DNA from: Stenotrophomonas raiganjensis (SeqCode)
GTDB taxonomy: Bacteria > Pseudomonadota > Gammaproteobacteria > Xanthomonadales > Xanthomonadaceae
Length of the DNA stretch: 64,000 bases
NCBI RefSeq assembly: GCF_030658505.1
Contig: NZ_JAUTXR010000115.1
Location: 20,205 to 84,204, forward strand
Reading direction: 5' to 3'
The notes under the pieces are model-generated. The model did no database searches. It was not told the origin of the DNA and was given only the letters and a program-made list of their open reading frames with translations. The position numbers were made by a program, and so were the translations under genes. Below, in pieces: positions 10,089 through 18,325 of this stretch (its first letter is position 1; the number at the start of each line of letters is the position of its first letter).

Positions 10089-10118
10089 GCTGTTGCTGTT
10101 GCTTTTGCTGTTGCTGGG
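10089..10118 (+). repeat. Hexamer array GCTGTT-type (5 units)
   Basis: GCTGTT GCTGTT GCTTTT GCTGTT GCTGGG lies just outside element A2, the mirror image of the array at 9691-9714. Confidence 0.88.
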
Positions 10119-10150
10119 GTTGCCGGCCAGCGGCCGGCACTACCGAGGGT

Positions 10151-10169
10151 GCAGGGCCGCAGGCCCTGC
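10151..10169 (-). repeat. Outer 19-bp inverted repeat of locus A, right copy
   Basis: Exact reverse complement of 9656-9674. It lies 12 bp from the stop codon of the 10182-10757 gene, so its hairpin could act as that gene's 3' transcript end. Confidence 0.85.
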
Positions 10170-10181
10170 CGCCCAACCCCA

Positions 10182-10757
10182 TTACTTGGCAGCCGCGATC
10201 TGCTTTTCGATGTCGGCAGCCGTCACCGGGCCGAGGAAGCTGTGCGCCAGCTTGCCCTGCGGATCGATGAGATGCGTCAACGGCAGGCCGCGTGGCGTGG
10301 CAAAGTCCGCCGGCGGATCGAACGGGTCCGCGATCACGATCGGATAGGTGACCGGATGCTTGGTCAGGAACGCCTGCATTTCCGGTGCCTCGATGTCCTC
10401 ATAAGCCAGGCCGACCACTTCGATGTTGCTGCGCATCGCATGCAGTGCCGACAGCTCCGGCATTTCCTTGCGGCACGGCGCGCACCAGGTCGCCCAGAAG
10501 TTCACCACCACCCACTTGCCGCGGTGCGCGGCCAGGTCGTAGTCGCTGCCATCCACCGCCTTCATCTTCAGCGCCGGGAACTCGGCGGTGGTGCGTTCAG
10601 CCGGGGTCTCCTCGACCGGTGCCGGCGTGCTCGGTGTCGGCGCCTGCGCCTGCGCCGGCGGCTGGCTGCTGGCCGGCGCAGGCGCCTGTGCCGGCTTGCA
10701 GGCCGACAGCGCCAGCAGCAGCGCCAGCGGAAGCAGCAATGGGGTCCTGCGGGTCAT
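10182..10757 (-). CDS. TlpA-like thioredoxin-fold lipoprotein
   Basis: 191 aa. A lipoprotein signal ends in the lipobox LALSAC (Cys20), followed by a Pro/Ala/Gln-rich linker (about 21-50) and a TlpA/ResA-type thioredoxin domain with the redox motif [10 protein letters not shown] (Cys92, Cys95). The cis-Pro position is GLPLTHL. Predicted periplasmic, membrane-anchored thiol-disulfide oxidoreductase; partner not known. The ATG (10755-10757) overlaps the YihY stop as ATGA. Confidence 0.88.
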   Translation of the reverse strand: MTRRTPLLLPLALLLALSACKPAQAPAPASSQPPAQAQAPTPSTPAPVEETPAERTTAEFPALKMKAVDGSDYDLAAHRGKWVVVNFWATWCAPCRKEMPELSALHAMRSNIEVVGLAYEDIEAPEMQAFLTKHPVTYPIVIADPFDPPADFATPRGLPLTHLIDPQGKLAHSFLGPVTAADIEKQIAAAK

Positions 10758-12028
10758 GGCATGTCTCCGGAATCGGTGTAGATATCGCTGACCTTGCGCT
10801 TCAGGCGTTCGCGCAGGGGCAGCCGCAGATCGTCCAGTGCCGCCAATGCAGCACGGCCCAGGCTGTCGTCGCGGTAGGGCAGATGCTGTTCGGCCACCGG
10901 GATGCGCAGCTGGGTGCACTCATACAGATCGGCCAGGCTGACCTGGTCCAGGTCGCGCGACAGCAGCCACTCGCCGCGCTCGTCACGACGCAGCAGGCCG
11001 ATCTCCTGCAGGTTGCAGGCCAGGTCATGCAACAGCGAGTCGGTCAGCATCGGCTCCAGCCGCAGGATTTCATCGTCGGCCAGGCCCCTGCCCTTGGCAC
11101 GTGCATGGTGGAAGCGACCGAGCAGGCGCAACAGGCCATAGAACTCGTAGCCCTGTGGCAGGCGCAGTTCCACCGGCTGGTAGCGGAAAGCCGCCATCGA
11201 CGAGGACAGCGACGCGCCCAGCAGCACCGCCACCCAGCACAGGTAGATCCACAGCAGCAGGATCGGCACGAAAGCCACCGTGCCGTAGAGCTTCTGGTAG
11301 GACTGGAAGCTGCCCAGATAGGCACCGATGCCCCACTTCACCAGCTCCAGGATCACCGCGGCCAGGATCGCGCCGGGCACCGCGTGCCGCCATTTCACCG
11401 TGTGGTGCGGCACCACCCGGAACATCAGCGTGATGCAGACGAACTCGATCAGGATCGGTGCCAGCCGCAGCGCCAGTTCGGCCAGCCAGCGGCCCTCCTG
11501 GGTGCCGAACAGCGGCATCGCGAACACCCGCGCTGACACCGCCAGCGAAGCGGCGGCAAGCATCGCGCCCAGGGTCAGCACGGTCCAGTAGACCAGGAAG
11601 CGGGTCAGCTTGGGCCGGGTCGAACCCACCCGCCAGATCTGGTTGAAGGTTTCTTCAACGCTGTTGAGCGTGATCAGCAGCGACACCACCAGCGCAATGA
11701 AGCCGGCAGCGGTGAGCTGGCCGGCACTGGCCGAGAACTGCCGCAGGTAGCCTTCTGCCGCGCGCGCGGCGTTGGGCACGAAGTTGGAGAAGACGTAGTC
11801 GCTGAGCTGGTCGCTCCAGCGGTCGAAGACAGGGAAGGCCGAGAGCACACCGAACACCACGATGGCCAGCGGCACCAGCGCGAACACCGTGGTGTACGCC
11901 AGCGCCGCCGCTGCCTGGAACAGGCGGTCGTCGAGGAAGCGATGCCACAGGAAGCGGCCGAAACTGATGGCCCGTGCGCGATCCCGCGCGCGCTCCATCC
12001 ACAGGTTGAGCGTATCCAAAGGTTCCAT
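10754..12028 (-). CDS. YihY/BrkB-family inner-membrane protein
   Basis: 424 aa from ATG 12026-12028. The N-terminal ~280 residues carry about six hydrophobic segments with the family features ALAYTTVFALVPLAIVVF and INSVEETFNQIWRV. Then comes a cytoplasmic ~140-residue C-terminal part (GRGLADDEILRLEPMLTDSL), resembling the winged-helix-like tail of many YihY proteins. Old annotations as RNase BN are not supported for this family. Function is uncertain. It is translationally coupled to the TlpA-like gene and divergent from the WrbA-like gene. Confidence 0.88.
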   Translation of the reverse strand: MEPLDTLNLWMERARDRARAISFGRFLWHRFLDDRLFQAAAALAYTTVFALVPLAIVVFGVLSAFPVFDRWSDQLSDYVFSNFVPNAARAAEGYLRQFSASAGQLTAAGFIALVVSLLITLNSVEETFNQIWRVGSTRPKLTRFLVYWTVLTLGAMLAAASLAVSARVFAMPLFGTQEGRWLAELALRLAPILIEFVCITLMFRVVPHHTVKWRHAVPGAILAAVILELVKWGIGAYLGSFQSYQKLYGTVAFVPILLLWIYLCWVAVLLGASLSSSMAAFRYQPVELRLPQGYEFYGLLRLLGRFHHARAKGRGLADDEILRLEPMLTDSLLHDLACNLQEIGLLRRDERGEWLLSRDLDQVSLADLYECTQLRIPVAEQHLPYRDDSLGRAALAALDDLRLPLRERLKRKVSDIYTDSGDMP

Positions 12029-12105
12029 CGGTGGAAGGGTACCCGATGCGGAATGCTGGCAGGATAGCCATACTGGTGGCCACACGACGAGGAGAAGCAG
12101 GCACG

Positions 12106-12699
12106 ATGGGCGAGATTCTGGTGCTGTACTACAGCCGGGGCGGTTCGGTGGCACGGCTGGCGCGCCAGATCGCGCGGGGCATCGGCGAAGTGCCGGGCAT
12201 GGGCGCGCGCCTGCGCACGGTGCCGCCGGTGGCGGCCGTGACGCAGACCGCGCAGCCGCCGGTGCCCGACGATGGCGCTCCCTATGTGAGCGTGCAGGAT
12301 CTGGTCGAGTGCCAGGGCCTGCTGCTCGGCAGCCCCACCCGCTTCGGCAACATGGCCGCGCCGGTCAAGCATTTCCTGGATGGGCTGGGCGCCGAATGGG
12401 TCAACGGCACCCTGTCCGGCAAGCCGGCCGGGGTGTTCACCTCCACCGCTTCGATGCATGGCGGCCAGGAATCGACCCTGTTGTCGATGCAGGTGCCGCT
12501 GCTGCACCACGGCTGCGTGATCGTGGGCATCCCGTTCACCGAACCGGCGCTGAGCCACACCACCAGTGGCGGCACGCCCTATGGCGCCAGCCACGTGGCC
12601 GGTGCCGCCGACGACCCGCAGCCCACCGACGACGAGGCCGTACTGGCGCGCGCGCTGGGGCGCCGGGTGGCCGACATCGCACAGCGGTTGGCCCGATGA
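12106..12699 (+). CDS. wrbA: WrbA-type flavodoxin-like NAD(P)H:quinone oxidoreductase
   Basis: 197 aa. It has the FMN phosphate-binding start VLYYSRGGSVARLARQIARG, followed by GLLLGSPTRFGNMAAPVKHFLD and FTSTASMHGGQESTLLSMQ, characteristic of WrbA. Start ATG 12106 follows AGGAGA; an upstream in-frame ATG at 12031 has no such signal. Predicted cytosolic two-electron quinone reductase. Its stop overlaps the DUF2069 start. Confidence 0.92.
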   Translation: MGEILVLYYSRGGSVARLARQIARGIGEVPGMGARLRTVPPVAAVTQTAQPPVPDDGAPYVSVQDLVECQGLLLGSPTRFGNMAAPVKHFLDGLGAEWVNGTLSGKPAGVFTSTASMHGGQESTLLSMQVPLLHHGCVIVGIPFTEPALSHTTSGGTPYGASHVAGAADDPQPTDDEAVLARALGRRVADIAQRLAR

Positions 12700-13031
12700 G
12701 CGCCGCGCCGCGCACGGTCCTGCTGCTGGCCCTGATGGGGCTGGCCGCGCTGTTCGCGGGCTGGTTCATCAATGACAAGCACTGGCTGGCGACCCAGCTG
12801 GTGTTCACTGCGCCCCCGCTGGCGCTGGCGGTTGCCGTGCGCCTGGGCTGGCGCAAGGCGGGTTTCTGGGCTTCGGTGCTGGCCCTGGGCTGGTTCAGCC
12901 ACGGCGTGATGAGTGCCTGGAGCCATCCGGAGACGCGCTGGCTGGCCCTGATCGAAATCGCGCTGGCGCTGCTGGTGATTTTCAGTGCCAGCCTGCCGGG
13001 CCTGCGCGCCCGCTTCGGCAAGCGACGCTGA
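12696..13031 (+). CDS. DUF2069 small membrane protein
   Basis: 111 aa with three or four hydrophobic segments (TVLLLALMGLAALFAGWFI, LVFTAPPLALAVAVRLG, FWASVLALGWFSHGVMSAW, LIEIALALLVIFSASL). The pattern FSHGVMSAW...R.LALIEI is typical of DUF2069 proteins, which commonly follow wrbA in gammaproteobacteria. ATG 12696 overlaps the wrbA stop (ATGA). Function unknown. Confidence 0.88.
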   Translation: MSAAPRTVLLLALMGLAALFAGWFINDKHWLATQLVFTAPPLALAVAVRLGWRKAGFWASVLALGWFSHGVMSAWSHPETRWLALIEIALALLVIFSASLPGLRARFGKRR

Positions 13032-13101
13032 CGCTGCGCCCGCAGGGCCGTATCATCTGCATTCCTGGCCCCGCGCCGCAGTACCTGTCCTGGTTTCGCG
13101 C

Positions 13102-13596
13102 ATGCACATGATGGAAGAGCTCCTGGTCGTTACCACCGGTGGCACGATCGACAAGATCTACTTCGACGACAAGTCGGACTACCAGATCGGCGATCCGCAG
13201 ATCGGCATGATCCTGCGCGAGCTGGGCGTGACGTTCCGCTTCAACGTGATTCCGATCCTGCGCAAGGATTCGCTGCACATCAACGATGAGGACCGCGAAC
13301 TGATCCGCGCCACCATCGCTGCGCAGCCGACCCGCCACGTGCTGGTGACCCACGGCACCGACTCGATGGTGCAGACCGGCCAGGTGCTGGCGACGATCCC
13401 GGACAAGACCATCGTGATGACCGGTGCGCTGAGCCCGGCGCGTTTCCGCGGCTCGGATGCCGAGTTCAACATCGGCTGCGCGATCGGTGCGGTGCAGTCG
13501 CTGCCCACCGGTGTGTACATCGCGATGAACGGCCGGATCTTCGATCCGCAGCATGTGCGCAAGAACGTGGCCGCGAACCGCTTCGAGTCGGTCTGA
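13102..13596 (+). CDS. Asparaginase-family protein, N-terminal domain only
   Basis: 164 aa. It contains the asparaginase/glutaminase catalytic start VVTTGGTIDKIYFDDKSDY and the second-threonine motif VLVTHGTDSM, but stops where the N-terminal domain ends. Type I/II L-asparaginases are about twice as long. No continuation is found downstream in any frame, so this is a short family member rather than a broken gene. ATGs at 13102, 13108 and 13111 are all possible starts. Enzymatic activity is uncertain. Confidence 0.85.
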   Translation: MHMMEELLVVTTGGTIDKIYFDDKSDYQIGDPQIGMILRELGVTFRFNVIPILRKDSLHINDEDRELIRATIAAQPTRHVLVTHGTDSMVQTGQVLATIPDKTIVMTGALSPARFRGSDAEFNIGCAIGAVQSLPTGVYIAMNGRIFDPQHVRKNVAANRFESV

Positions 13597-13604
13597 GGAA
13601 CCGC

Positions 13605-13731
13605 GTGCCGACCAAGATCGGCACCTGCCAGAGCGCTGCCCTTGTAGTGCCGAGCCATGCTCGGCAACCGCGTGCCAGCGCGGCACAACGGTCCGCAGCC
13701 GGAGCAGCCGAGCATGGGCTCGGCTCTACAG
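13605..13731. repeat. REP/SMAG cluster at a convergent junction
   Basis: Three palindromes: GTGCCGACCAAGATCGGCAC (13605-13624), GTAGTGCCGAGCCATGCTCGG (from 13644) and GCCGAGCATGGGCTCGGCTCTAC (near 13707-13729). They lie between the asparaginase-family gene and the oppositely directed subtilase. Confidence 0.85.
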
Positions 13732-13740
13732 AAGCAAGAA

Positions 13741-13762
13741 CGCCCCGGCCGGAGCCGGGGCG
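13741..13762 (-). terminator. Hairpin terminator of the subtilase gene
   Basis: CGCCCCGGC-CGGA-GCCGGGGCG is a perfect 9-bp stem with a 4-nt loop. On the minus strand it is followed by TTCTTGCTTC. It sits 24 bp past the subtilase stop. Confidence 0.65.
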
Positions 13763-13785
13763 TGCCCATGGAGAGGGACTTGGGC

Positions 13786-15528
13786 TCAGTACTGGGCGCT
13801 GAGGGTCAGGCCCGAGAAGGTGCTGTACGCCTTCACCCGCACATACCAGGTGCCGGCGGCAGGGCTGTTGATGGTGCAGGTCTCGCTGTTGCCGCTCAGG
13901 TATGGACGGCAGGTATAGGTGGTATCGGTCGGGGCACTGCCCTGGCGCAGGTACAGGTCGGCATCACCGCTGCCGCCACTGATCGTCACGCGCAGCTGGG
14001 TGCTGCCGGCCGGAACCGCGACGGTGTAGTTCAGCTCGGCACCGGTCGCGGCACCCAGGCCGGTCACCGGCACGTTGTTCTGCAGCACGTTGCCGCCCGG
14101 GTTCGGGTTGCCACCGCCATTGATCGCTGCAGCCACGGCCGCGTTGGCGTCGATGATGCCGGCGCCGCAGCCACCCGAGCAGGCGCCCGGCAGCGGGCGT
14201 GCAGTGCTCTTGATGATGCTTTCGACCTGTGCCGGACTCAGTGGGCTCGGCGCCACCGACTGCATCAATGCAACCACACCGGCCACATGCGGCGCCGCCA
14301 TCGAGGTGCCGTTGTAGGACGCGTAGGTGGCGCTGCCCGGCGTGGTGGTGCCGGTGTTGAGGGTGGACAGGATGCTCTGGCCCGGGCCGGAAATATCGAT
14401 GCCGGCACCATAGTTGGAGAAGCTGGCACGCGCACCGGCCGAGGTCGTGGCGGCTACCGCGATCACGTTCGCACAGTTGGCCGGCACCGACGAGGACACG
14501 TTGGTGTTGCTGTTGCCAGCGGCGACCACCACGGTGGTGCCACGGCTGACCGCGCCGTTGATGGCGTTCTGGTAGGTGGCCGAGCAGGTGCCACCACCAC
14601 CCAGCGACATGTTGATGACTTCGGCCGGGTTGGCATTGGCCGGCACGCCACTGACGGTGCCGCCAGAGGCCCACACGATCGCGTCGGCGATGTCGGAGGT
14701 GTAACCGCCGCACTTGCCCAGCACGCGCACCGGCACGACCTTGGCATTGAACGCAGTACCAGCCACGCCGGTGCTGTTGTTGGTCACCGCCGCCACGGTG
14801 CCAGCGACGTGGGTGCCGTGCCAGCTGGAGTTGGAGGCCGGGATGCCCGAGCCGCACTCGTTGGCACCGTACCAATCGCCCTCGTCGTTCGGATTGTTGT
14901 CGCGACCACCGCCATCGCGTGCCATCGCGGCGTCACTGATGAAGTCGTAACCAGGCAGGATGTTGGCATTCAGATCCGGATGGTTGGTGATGCCGGTATC
15001 GATCACGGCCACCACCACGCCGGTGCCGGTGGCCTTGTCCCAGGCCGGCTGGATGTTGATGCCGGCACTGGAGGTGCCAAAGCCCCACTGCTCGCTGAAA
15101 CGGGTGTCGTTCGGCGTCAGCGTCGCGCGCATGATCTGGTCGACTTCGACGTATTCCACGTTCGGATCGGCAGCGAGCTTGCGCATCAGCAGCTCGGATT
15201 CGGCCTGGTCGAGCGGACGGTCGGTCTTGACCAGAGTCGGGCCAACGGCCAGCTTGCGGACCTGCTGCAGGCCCAGCGCGCGGCCCTGGCTGCTGGCCAG
15301 GCCGGCGGCGGCACTCTTCAGTGAAGAAGCCAGTGCAGTGGTGTTGGCCACCGGCGCACTGCCGTCGCGGTACTTCACAATGAAGCGCTGGTGCGTCGGC
15401 GCGGACTGCAGGCCGCTGAGCTGGACGTCACCGGCCAGCGCAGGCGTGGCCAGCAGCAGCGATGACAGAACGGACGCACCAAGGACCACCCACACTCGAC
15501 GCACACGCGGTTGCGTTACCTGGGACAT
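13786..15528 (-). CDS. Secreted subtilisin-like serine protease (S8) with PPC domain
   Basis: 580 aa. Layout: signal peptide (about 1-33), an inhibitor_I9-like propeptide (about 48-130, starting HQRFIVKYRDG), the S8 catalytic domain, and a C-terminal pre-peptidase C-terminal domain (about 500-580, with GDADLYLRQGS and YVRVKAYSTFSGLTL). The triad is visible: Asp177 in VVAVIDTGI, His237 in HGTHVAG, Ser409 in GTSMAAPH, with oxyanion Asn339 in AAGN. It resembles the StmPr proteases of S. maltophilia, but which paralogue it is cannot be settled here. Probably exported by Sec to the type II system. Confidence 0.93.
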   Translation of the reverse strand: MSQVTQPRVRRVWVVLGASVLSSLLLATPALAGDVQLSGLQSAPTHQRFIVKYRDGSAPVANTTALASSLKSAAAGLASSQGRALGLQQVRKLAVGPTLVKTDRPLDQAESELLMRKLAADPNVEYVEVDQIMRATLTPNDTRFSEQWGFGTSSAGINIQPAWDKATGTGVVVAVIDTGITNHPDLNANILPGYDFISDAAMARDGGGRDNNPNDEGDWYGANECGSGIPASNSSWHGTHVAGTVAAVTNNSTGVAGTAFNAKVVPVRVLGKCGGYTSDIADAIVWASGGTVSGVPANANPAEVINMSLGGGGTCSATYQNAINGAVSRGTTVVVAAGNSNTNVSSSVPANCANVIAVAATTSAGARASFSNYGAGIDISGPGQSILSTLNTGTTTPGSATYASYNGTSMAAPHVAGVVALMQSVAPSPLSPAQVESIIKSTARPLPGACSGGCGAGIIDANAAVAAAINGGGNPNPGGNVLQNNVPVTGLGAATGAELNYTVAVPAGSTQLRVTISGGSGDADLYLRQGSAPTDTTYTCRPYLSGNSETCTINSPAAGTWYVRVKAYSTFSGLTLSAQY

Positions 15529-15848
15529 CGTATTTCCCTTTCTTGTGGTGTGAATGCCGGAATCGGCAGAAGCACCGGCCCGAACCGTGGGCTGGCTTGC
15601 GTTGGCGAGGTTCGAAGTCCGGCGAGTCAGCGGATCCCCCTATCGATCCGCCGTGCACATGACGCTAATGACCAAAACCGGACACCACAAGATTTTCAGC
15701 GTCTTTTCAGCAAGATGAAATGTCTGATCTGAGACTTTCCGGGTCGAAGGTTTGTGAAGGTGAAGGAACTTTCTCGCGCCCTGCACGCACCTGACTGGGT
15801 CATCACGTGTCTCGTGATGACTTTGCCGACATCGGCGTCCGCCGATCA

Positions 15849-15887
15849 GGGTCGGATCCCTTTTCCCAAGGAAAAGGGATCCGACCC
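15849..15887. repeat. Perfect 18-bp inverted repeat with GGATCC, 3-nt loop
   Basis: GGGTCGGATCCCTTTTCC (15849-15866) and its exact reverse complement (15870-15887) are separated by CAA. The T4/A4 tract lies within the stem, so the hairpin could end transcription in either direction. It is unlike the GTAG REPs. Confidence 0.88.
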
Positions 15888-15908
15888 CACCCGCCTGACC
15901 AGAACGCA

Positions 15909-15935
15909 GAAAGCCCGTCACGGGGACGGGCTTTC
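15909..15935 (-). terminator. ilvE terminator hairpin
   Basis: GAAAGCCCGTC-ACGGG-GACGGGCTTTC has an 11-bp perfect stem, with the GAAAG/CTTTC ends giving A and T tracts on both sides. It lies about 50 bp past the ilvE stop. Confidence 0.7.
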
Positions 15936-15945
15936 CGGAAGAACC

Positions 15946-15968
15946 GTCGAGCATGGCTCGACGCTACA
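15946..15968. repeat. Single REP (GTCG...CTAC)
   Basis: GTCGAGCATGGCTCGACGCTAC, a GTCG/GTAG-class palindrome, lies between the ilvE stop and its terminator. The same unit recurs at 33525-33546. Confidence 0.8.
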
Positions 15969-15983
15969 GGTCAGTGCAGGCGA

Positions 15984-17078
15984 TCAGCCCAGCTTGACCA
16001 GCCAGTTGTGGCGGTCCGGCAGGCGGCCGTACTGGATGTCGGTCAGTTCCTTGCGCAGCGACATGGTCACTTCGCCGGCCGGCGCGTTGATGTCGCCCAC
16101 CGAGAAGCCCTCGCCCTTCAGCTGGCCGATCGGGGTGACCACTGCGGCGGTGCCGCAGGCGAACACTTCACTGATGGCACCGGACGCAACACCGTCCTTC
16201 CATTCGTCGATGCTGACCTTGCGCTCTTCGACCTTCATGCCGCGGTCGCGGGCCAACTGCAGGATGCTCTCGCGGGTGATGCCCTCGAGGATGCTGCCGG
16301 ACAGTTCCGGGGTGACCAGGGTGCCGTCCTTGTAGACCAGGAACACGTTCATGCCACCCAGTTCTTCCAGATACTTGCCCTCGACCGGATCCAGGAACAG
16401 CACCTGCGAGCAGCCCTGCGCCTGCGCCTTCTGCTGCGGCAGCAGCGAGGCGGCGTAGTTGCCGCCGCACTTGGCGGCGCCGGTGCCGCCCTTGGCTGCA
16501 CGCGCGTATTCGGTGGACAGCCAGATCGACACCGGGGCGACGCCCTTGGCGAAGTACGGGCCCGCCGGGCTGGCGATGACGTAGTAGCCGGCCTTGTGTG
16601 CGCCACGCACGCCGAGGAAGGCTTCGTCGCCGATCATGAACGGACGGAAGTACAGGCTCGACTCATCGGCCGACGGCACCCAGGCGCTGTCGACGGCAAT
16701 CAGCTGCTTCAGCGATTCGACGAAGATCTCCACCGGCAGTTCCGGCAGCGCCAGGCGCTGCGCCGAACGCTGCAGGCGACGGCCGTTGGCATCCGGGCGG
16801 AAGGTCCAGATCGAACCGTCGGCATGGCGATAGGCCTTGATGCCTTCGAAGATTTCCTGGCCGTAGTGCAGCACGGCCGCGGCCGGGTCCAGCTGCAGCG
16901 GGCCGTAGGCACGCACGTTGGCGTTGTGCCAGCCGGCATCCTTGTCCCAGCGCACTTCCACCATGTGATCGGTGAAGTGCAGGCCGAAGCCCGGCTTCTC
17001 CAGGATCTGGGCGCGCTCTTCAGCGCTGCGCGGGTGGTCCGAACGGGTGACGGCAAAGCTGGGGATGGACTGGGACAC
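15984..17078 (-). CDS. ilvE: Branched-chain amino-acid aminotransferase
   Basis: PLP fold-type IV enzyme that interconverts leucine, isoleucine and valine with their 2-oxo acids. The 364-aa length fits the longer BCAT2-like subgroup. The substrate loop VLHYGQEIFEGIKAYR and GGTGAAKCGGNYAASLL are visible; Lys203 in the latter is the likely PLP lysine. The C-terminal motif VFACGTAAVVTPIG is also present. It is 59 bp downstream of sufT on the same strand. Confidence 0.96.
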   Translation of the reverse strand: MSQSIPSFAVTRSDHPRSAEERAQILEKPGFGLHFTDHMVEVRWDKDAGWHNANVRAYGPLQLDPAAAVLHYGQEIFEGIKAYRHADGSIWTFRPDANGRRLQRSAQRLALPELPVEIFVESLKQLIAVDSAWVPSADESSLYFRPFMIGDEAFLGVRGAHKAGYYVIASPAGPYFAKGVAPVSIWLSTEYARAAKGGTGAAKCGGNYAASLLPQQKAQAQGCSQVLFLDPVEGKYLEELGGMNVFLVYKDGTLVTPELSGSILEGITRESILQLARDRGMKVEERKVSIDEWKDGVASGAISEVFACGTAAVVTPIGQLKGEGFSVGDINAPAGEVTMSLRKELTDIQYGRLPDRHNWLVKLG

Positions 17079-17111
17079 CGGAGGATTCCTGTTCTGGTTG
17101 CGGGTAGTGCC

Positions 17112-17133
17112 GGGCCCGCGTCACTGCGGGCCC
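17112..17133 (-). terminator. GC hairpin between sufT and ilvE
   Basis: GGGCCCGC-GTCACT-GCGGGCCC is a perfect 8-bp stem a few bases beyond the sufT stop. No T tract follows, so it may be an attenuator or mRNA-stabilising hairpin rather than a full terminator. Confidence 0.45.
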
Positions 17134-17137
17134 TGGG

Positions 17138-17689
17138 TCAAAGCATGCCGGTCTCTAGCCGGGCCGCCTCGGACATCATGTGCTGGTTCCACGGCGGGTC
17201 GAACACCAGCTCGACGTCGGCCTCGGCCACCGTCGGGATCATTTCAAGCTTGCTGCGCACGTCGTCGACCAGGATGTCGCCCATGCCACACGCGGGCGCC
17301 GTCAGGGTCATCTTCACGTCGATCTCGCGCTGGCCTTCGTCCAGGTGCTTGATCTCGACCTCGTAGACCAGGCCCAGTTCGACGATGTTCACCGGAATTT
17401 CGGGATCGAAGCAGGTCCGCAGCTGCTGCCACACCAGCTGTTCCACCTGTTCATCGGTGGCATCGGCCGGCAGCTCCAGCGGCGCCGGTGCCTCCTTGCC
17501 GATGGCGTCGCCGTCCTTGCCGGCGATGCGGAACAGGTTGCCCTCGACAAACACCGAATAACTGCCGCCCAGCGCCTGGGTGATGTACCCATAACTGCCG
17601 GCGGGCAGGGTCACGGTATCGCCCTGCGGGACCATCACGGCCTCGCAATCACGTTCGAAGTGGACAGGTTCGCTGCTACGGGAATACAT
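17138..17689 (-). CDS. sufT: SUF-system Fe-S assembly protein SufT
   Basis: 183 aa. The N-terminal ~75 residues are the SufT-specific extension (CEAVMVPQGDTVTLPAGSYG, YITQALGGSYSVFVEGNLFR). A MIP18/DUF59 domain follows, with the conserved CFDPEIPVNIVELGLVYEV and the reactive-Cys segment LTAPACGMGDILVDDV. Predicted accessory factor in Fe-S cluster maturation. ATG 17687-17689 is chosen because the extension begins there; the frame remains open 12 codons upstream. No other suf genes are in the window. Confidence 0.93.
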   Translation of the reverse strand: MYSRSSEPVHFERDCEAVMVPQGDTVTLPAGSYGYITQALGGSYSVFVEGNLFRIAGKDGDAIGKEAPAPLELPADATDEQVEQLVWQQLRTCFDPEIPVNIVELGLVYEVEIKHLDEGQREIDVKMTLTAPACGMGDILVDDVRSKLEMIPTVAEADVELVFDPPWNQHMMSEAARLETGML

Positions 17690-17811
17690 GGGGACCGATA
17701 TGGGGCCGTGGCCGAGGCCACGCAAGACGGCATTCTAGCCCAGCCGCCCTGCCGCCGCCGGTGCACTGCGGCAAACCACAGTATCCTGTGGGTGATCTTC
17801 AGGGAGCTTCG

Positions 17812-18231
17812 ATGTCCTCCAATGCCGCGCGTACCAGGACCGTGACCTGGCTCTGGCCCATCATGCTGTTGCTGGGTCTGGTTGTTGCTCCCCTCGCCTG
17901 GATGGTACTGGCGCTGATGACCGGCCGGCAGGTCGGCTGGATGGCGGTACTGACCGCCCTGGAACTGGTGTTCATGCTGCGCATGGGTACGCTGGGCCCG
18001 GGCCGGCTGCGCATCGTGCTGGTCGTGCTGGGCACCCTGCTGGTAACCGCCGTGGCCAACTGGACCATTGCCAGTGCCTGGATGGGCGGTTCGATCGGAC
18101 TGGACCTGTGGGACGCCAGCCTGCGCATGGGCCCGCACCTGGCCTGGACCCTGATCACGCTGGCCAACGGCGCGATGGAATGGATCTGGTTGGCGCTGGC
18201 CGTGGCCGTAGGCGCCTGGCTGGCGCGCTGA
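17812..18231 (+). CDS. Small membrane protein of unknown function
   Basis: 139 aa with about four hydrophobic segments (TWLWPIMLLLGLVVAPLAWM, GWMAVLTALELVFMLR, IVLVVLGTLLVTAVANWTIA, MEWIWLALAVAVGAWLA). Start ATG 17812 follows AGGGAG. No family is recognised. It is a single gene, divergent from sufT and convergent with pntB. Confidence 0.7.
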   Translation: MSSNAARTRTVTWLWPIMLLLGLVVAPLAWMVLALMTGRQVGWMAVLTALELVFMLRMGTLGPGRLRIVLVVLGTLLVTAVANWTIASAWMGGSIGLDLWDASLRMGPHLAWTLITLANGAMEWIWLALAVAVGAWLAR

Positions 18232-18246
18232 GCGCACGGGTGCCGA

Positions 18247-18315
18247 TAGCGCCGGGCCATGCCCGGCGAGCGCAGCGGCCGATGCAGAAAGCCGCCGGGC
18301 ATGGCCCGGCGCTAC
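18247..18315. repeat. Facing SMAG pair at a convergent junction
   Basis: TAGCGCCGGGCCATGCCCGGCG and its near mirror GCCGGGCATGGCCCGGCGCTAC can fold separately or as one long stem. They fill the 94-bp gap between the small membrane-protein gene and pntB. Confidence 0.88.
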
Positions 18316-18325
18316 CGGTACAGCC

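Larger units (their letters stand above)
9647..10181. other. Gene-free repeat locus A between convergent genes
   Basis: No convincing coding sequence. The 535 bp form a nested, mirror-symmetric array. From each end inward there is a 19-nt GC hairpin (9656-9674 and 10151-10169, exact reverse complements), an array of GCAACA/TGTTGC hexamers, and a ~102-nt long palindrome. Two shorter GTAG-type palindromes sit in the centre. The two long palindromes are oppositely oriented. Confidence 0.9.
15529..15983. other. Non-coding interval between subtilase and ilvE
   Basis: 455 bp with no credible gene. The part nearest the subtilase start (about 15560-15760) is AT-richer and should hold its promoter, though no clear -35/-10 pair stands out. 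Beyond lie an 18-bp perfect inverted repeat, the ilvE terminator and one REP. Confidence 0.8.

Noticed and set aside
9656..10169. Locus A as an insertion sequence or CRISPR array
   Set aside because: No transposase, no target-site duplication seen, and no regular direct repeats with unique spacers; the units are inverted, not tandem.
9647..10181. Several long open frames across locus A on both strands
   Set aside because: They run through palindromes and hexamers, mirror each other, and lack codon bias or ribosome sites; GC-rich palindromes keep frames open.
13605..13731. REP-associated tyrosine transposase (RAYT) gene near the SMAG clusters
   Set aside because: No open frame in the window shows a Y1-transposase HUH motif; the mobiliser, if any, is elsewhere.
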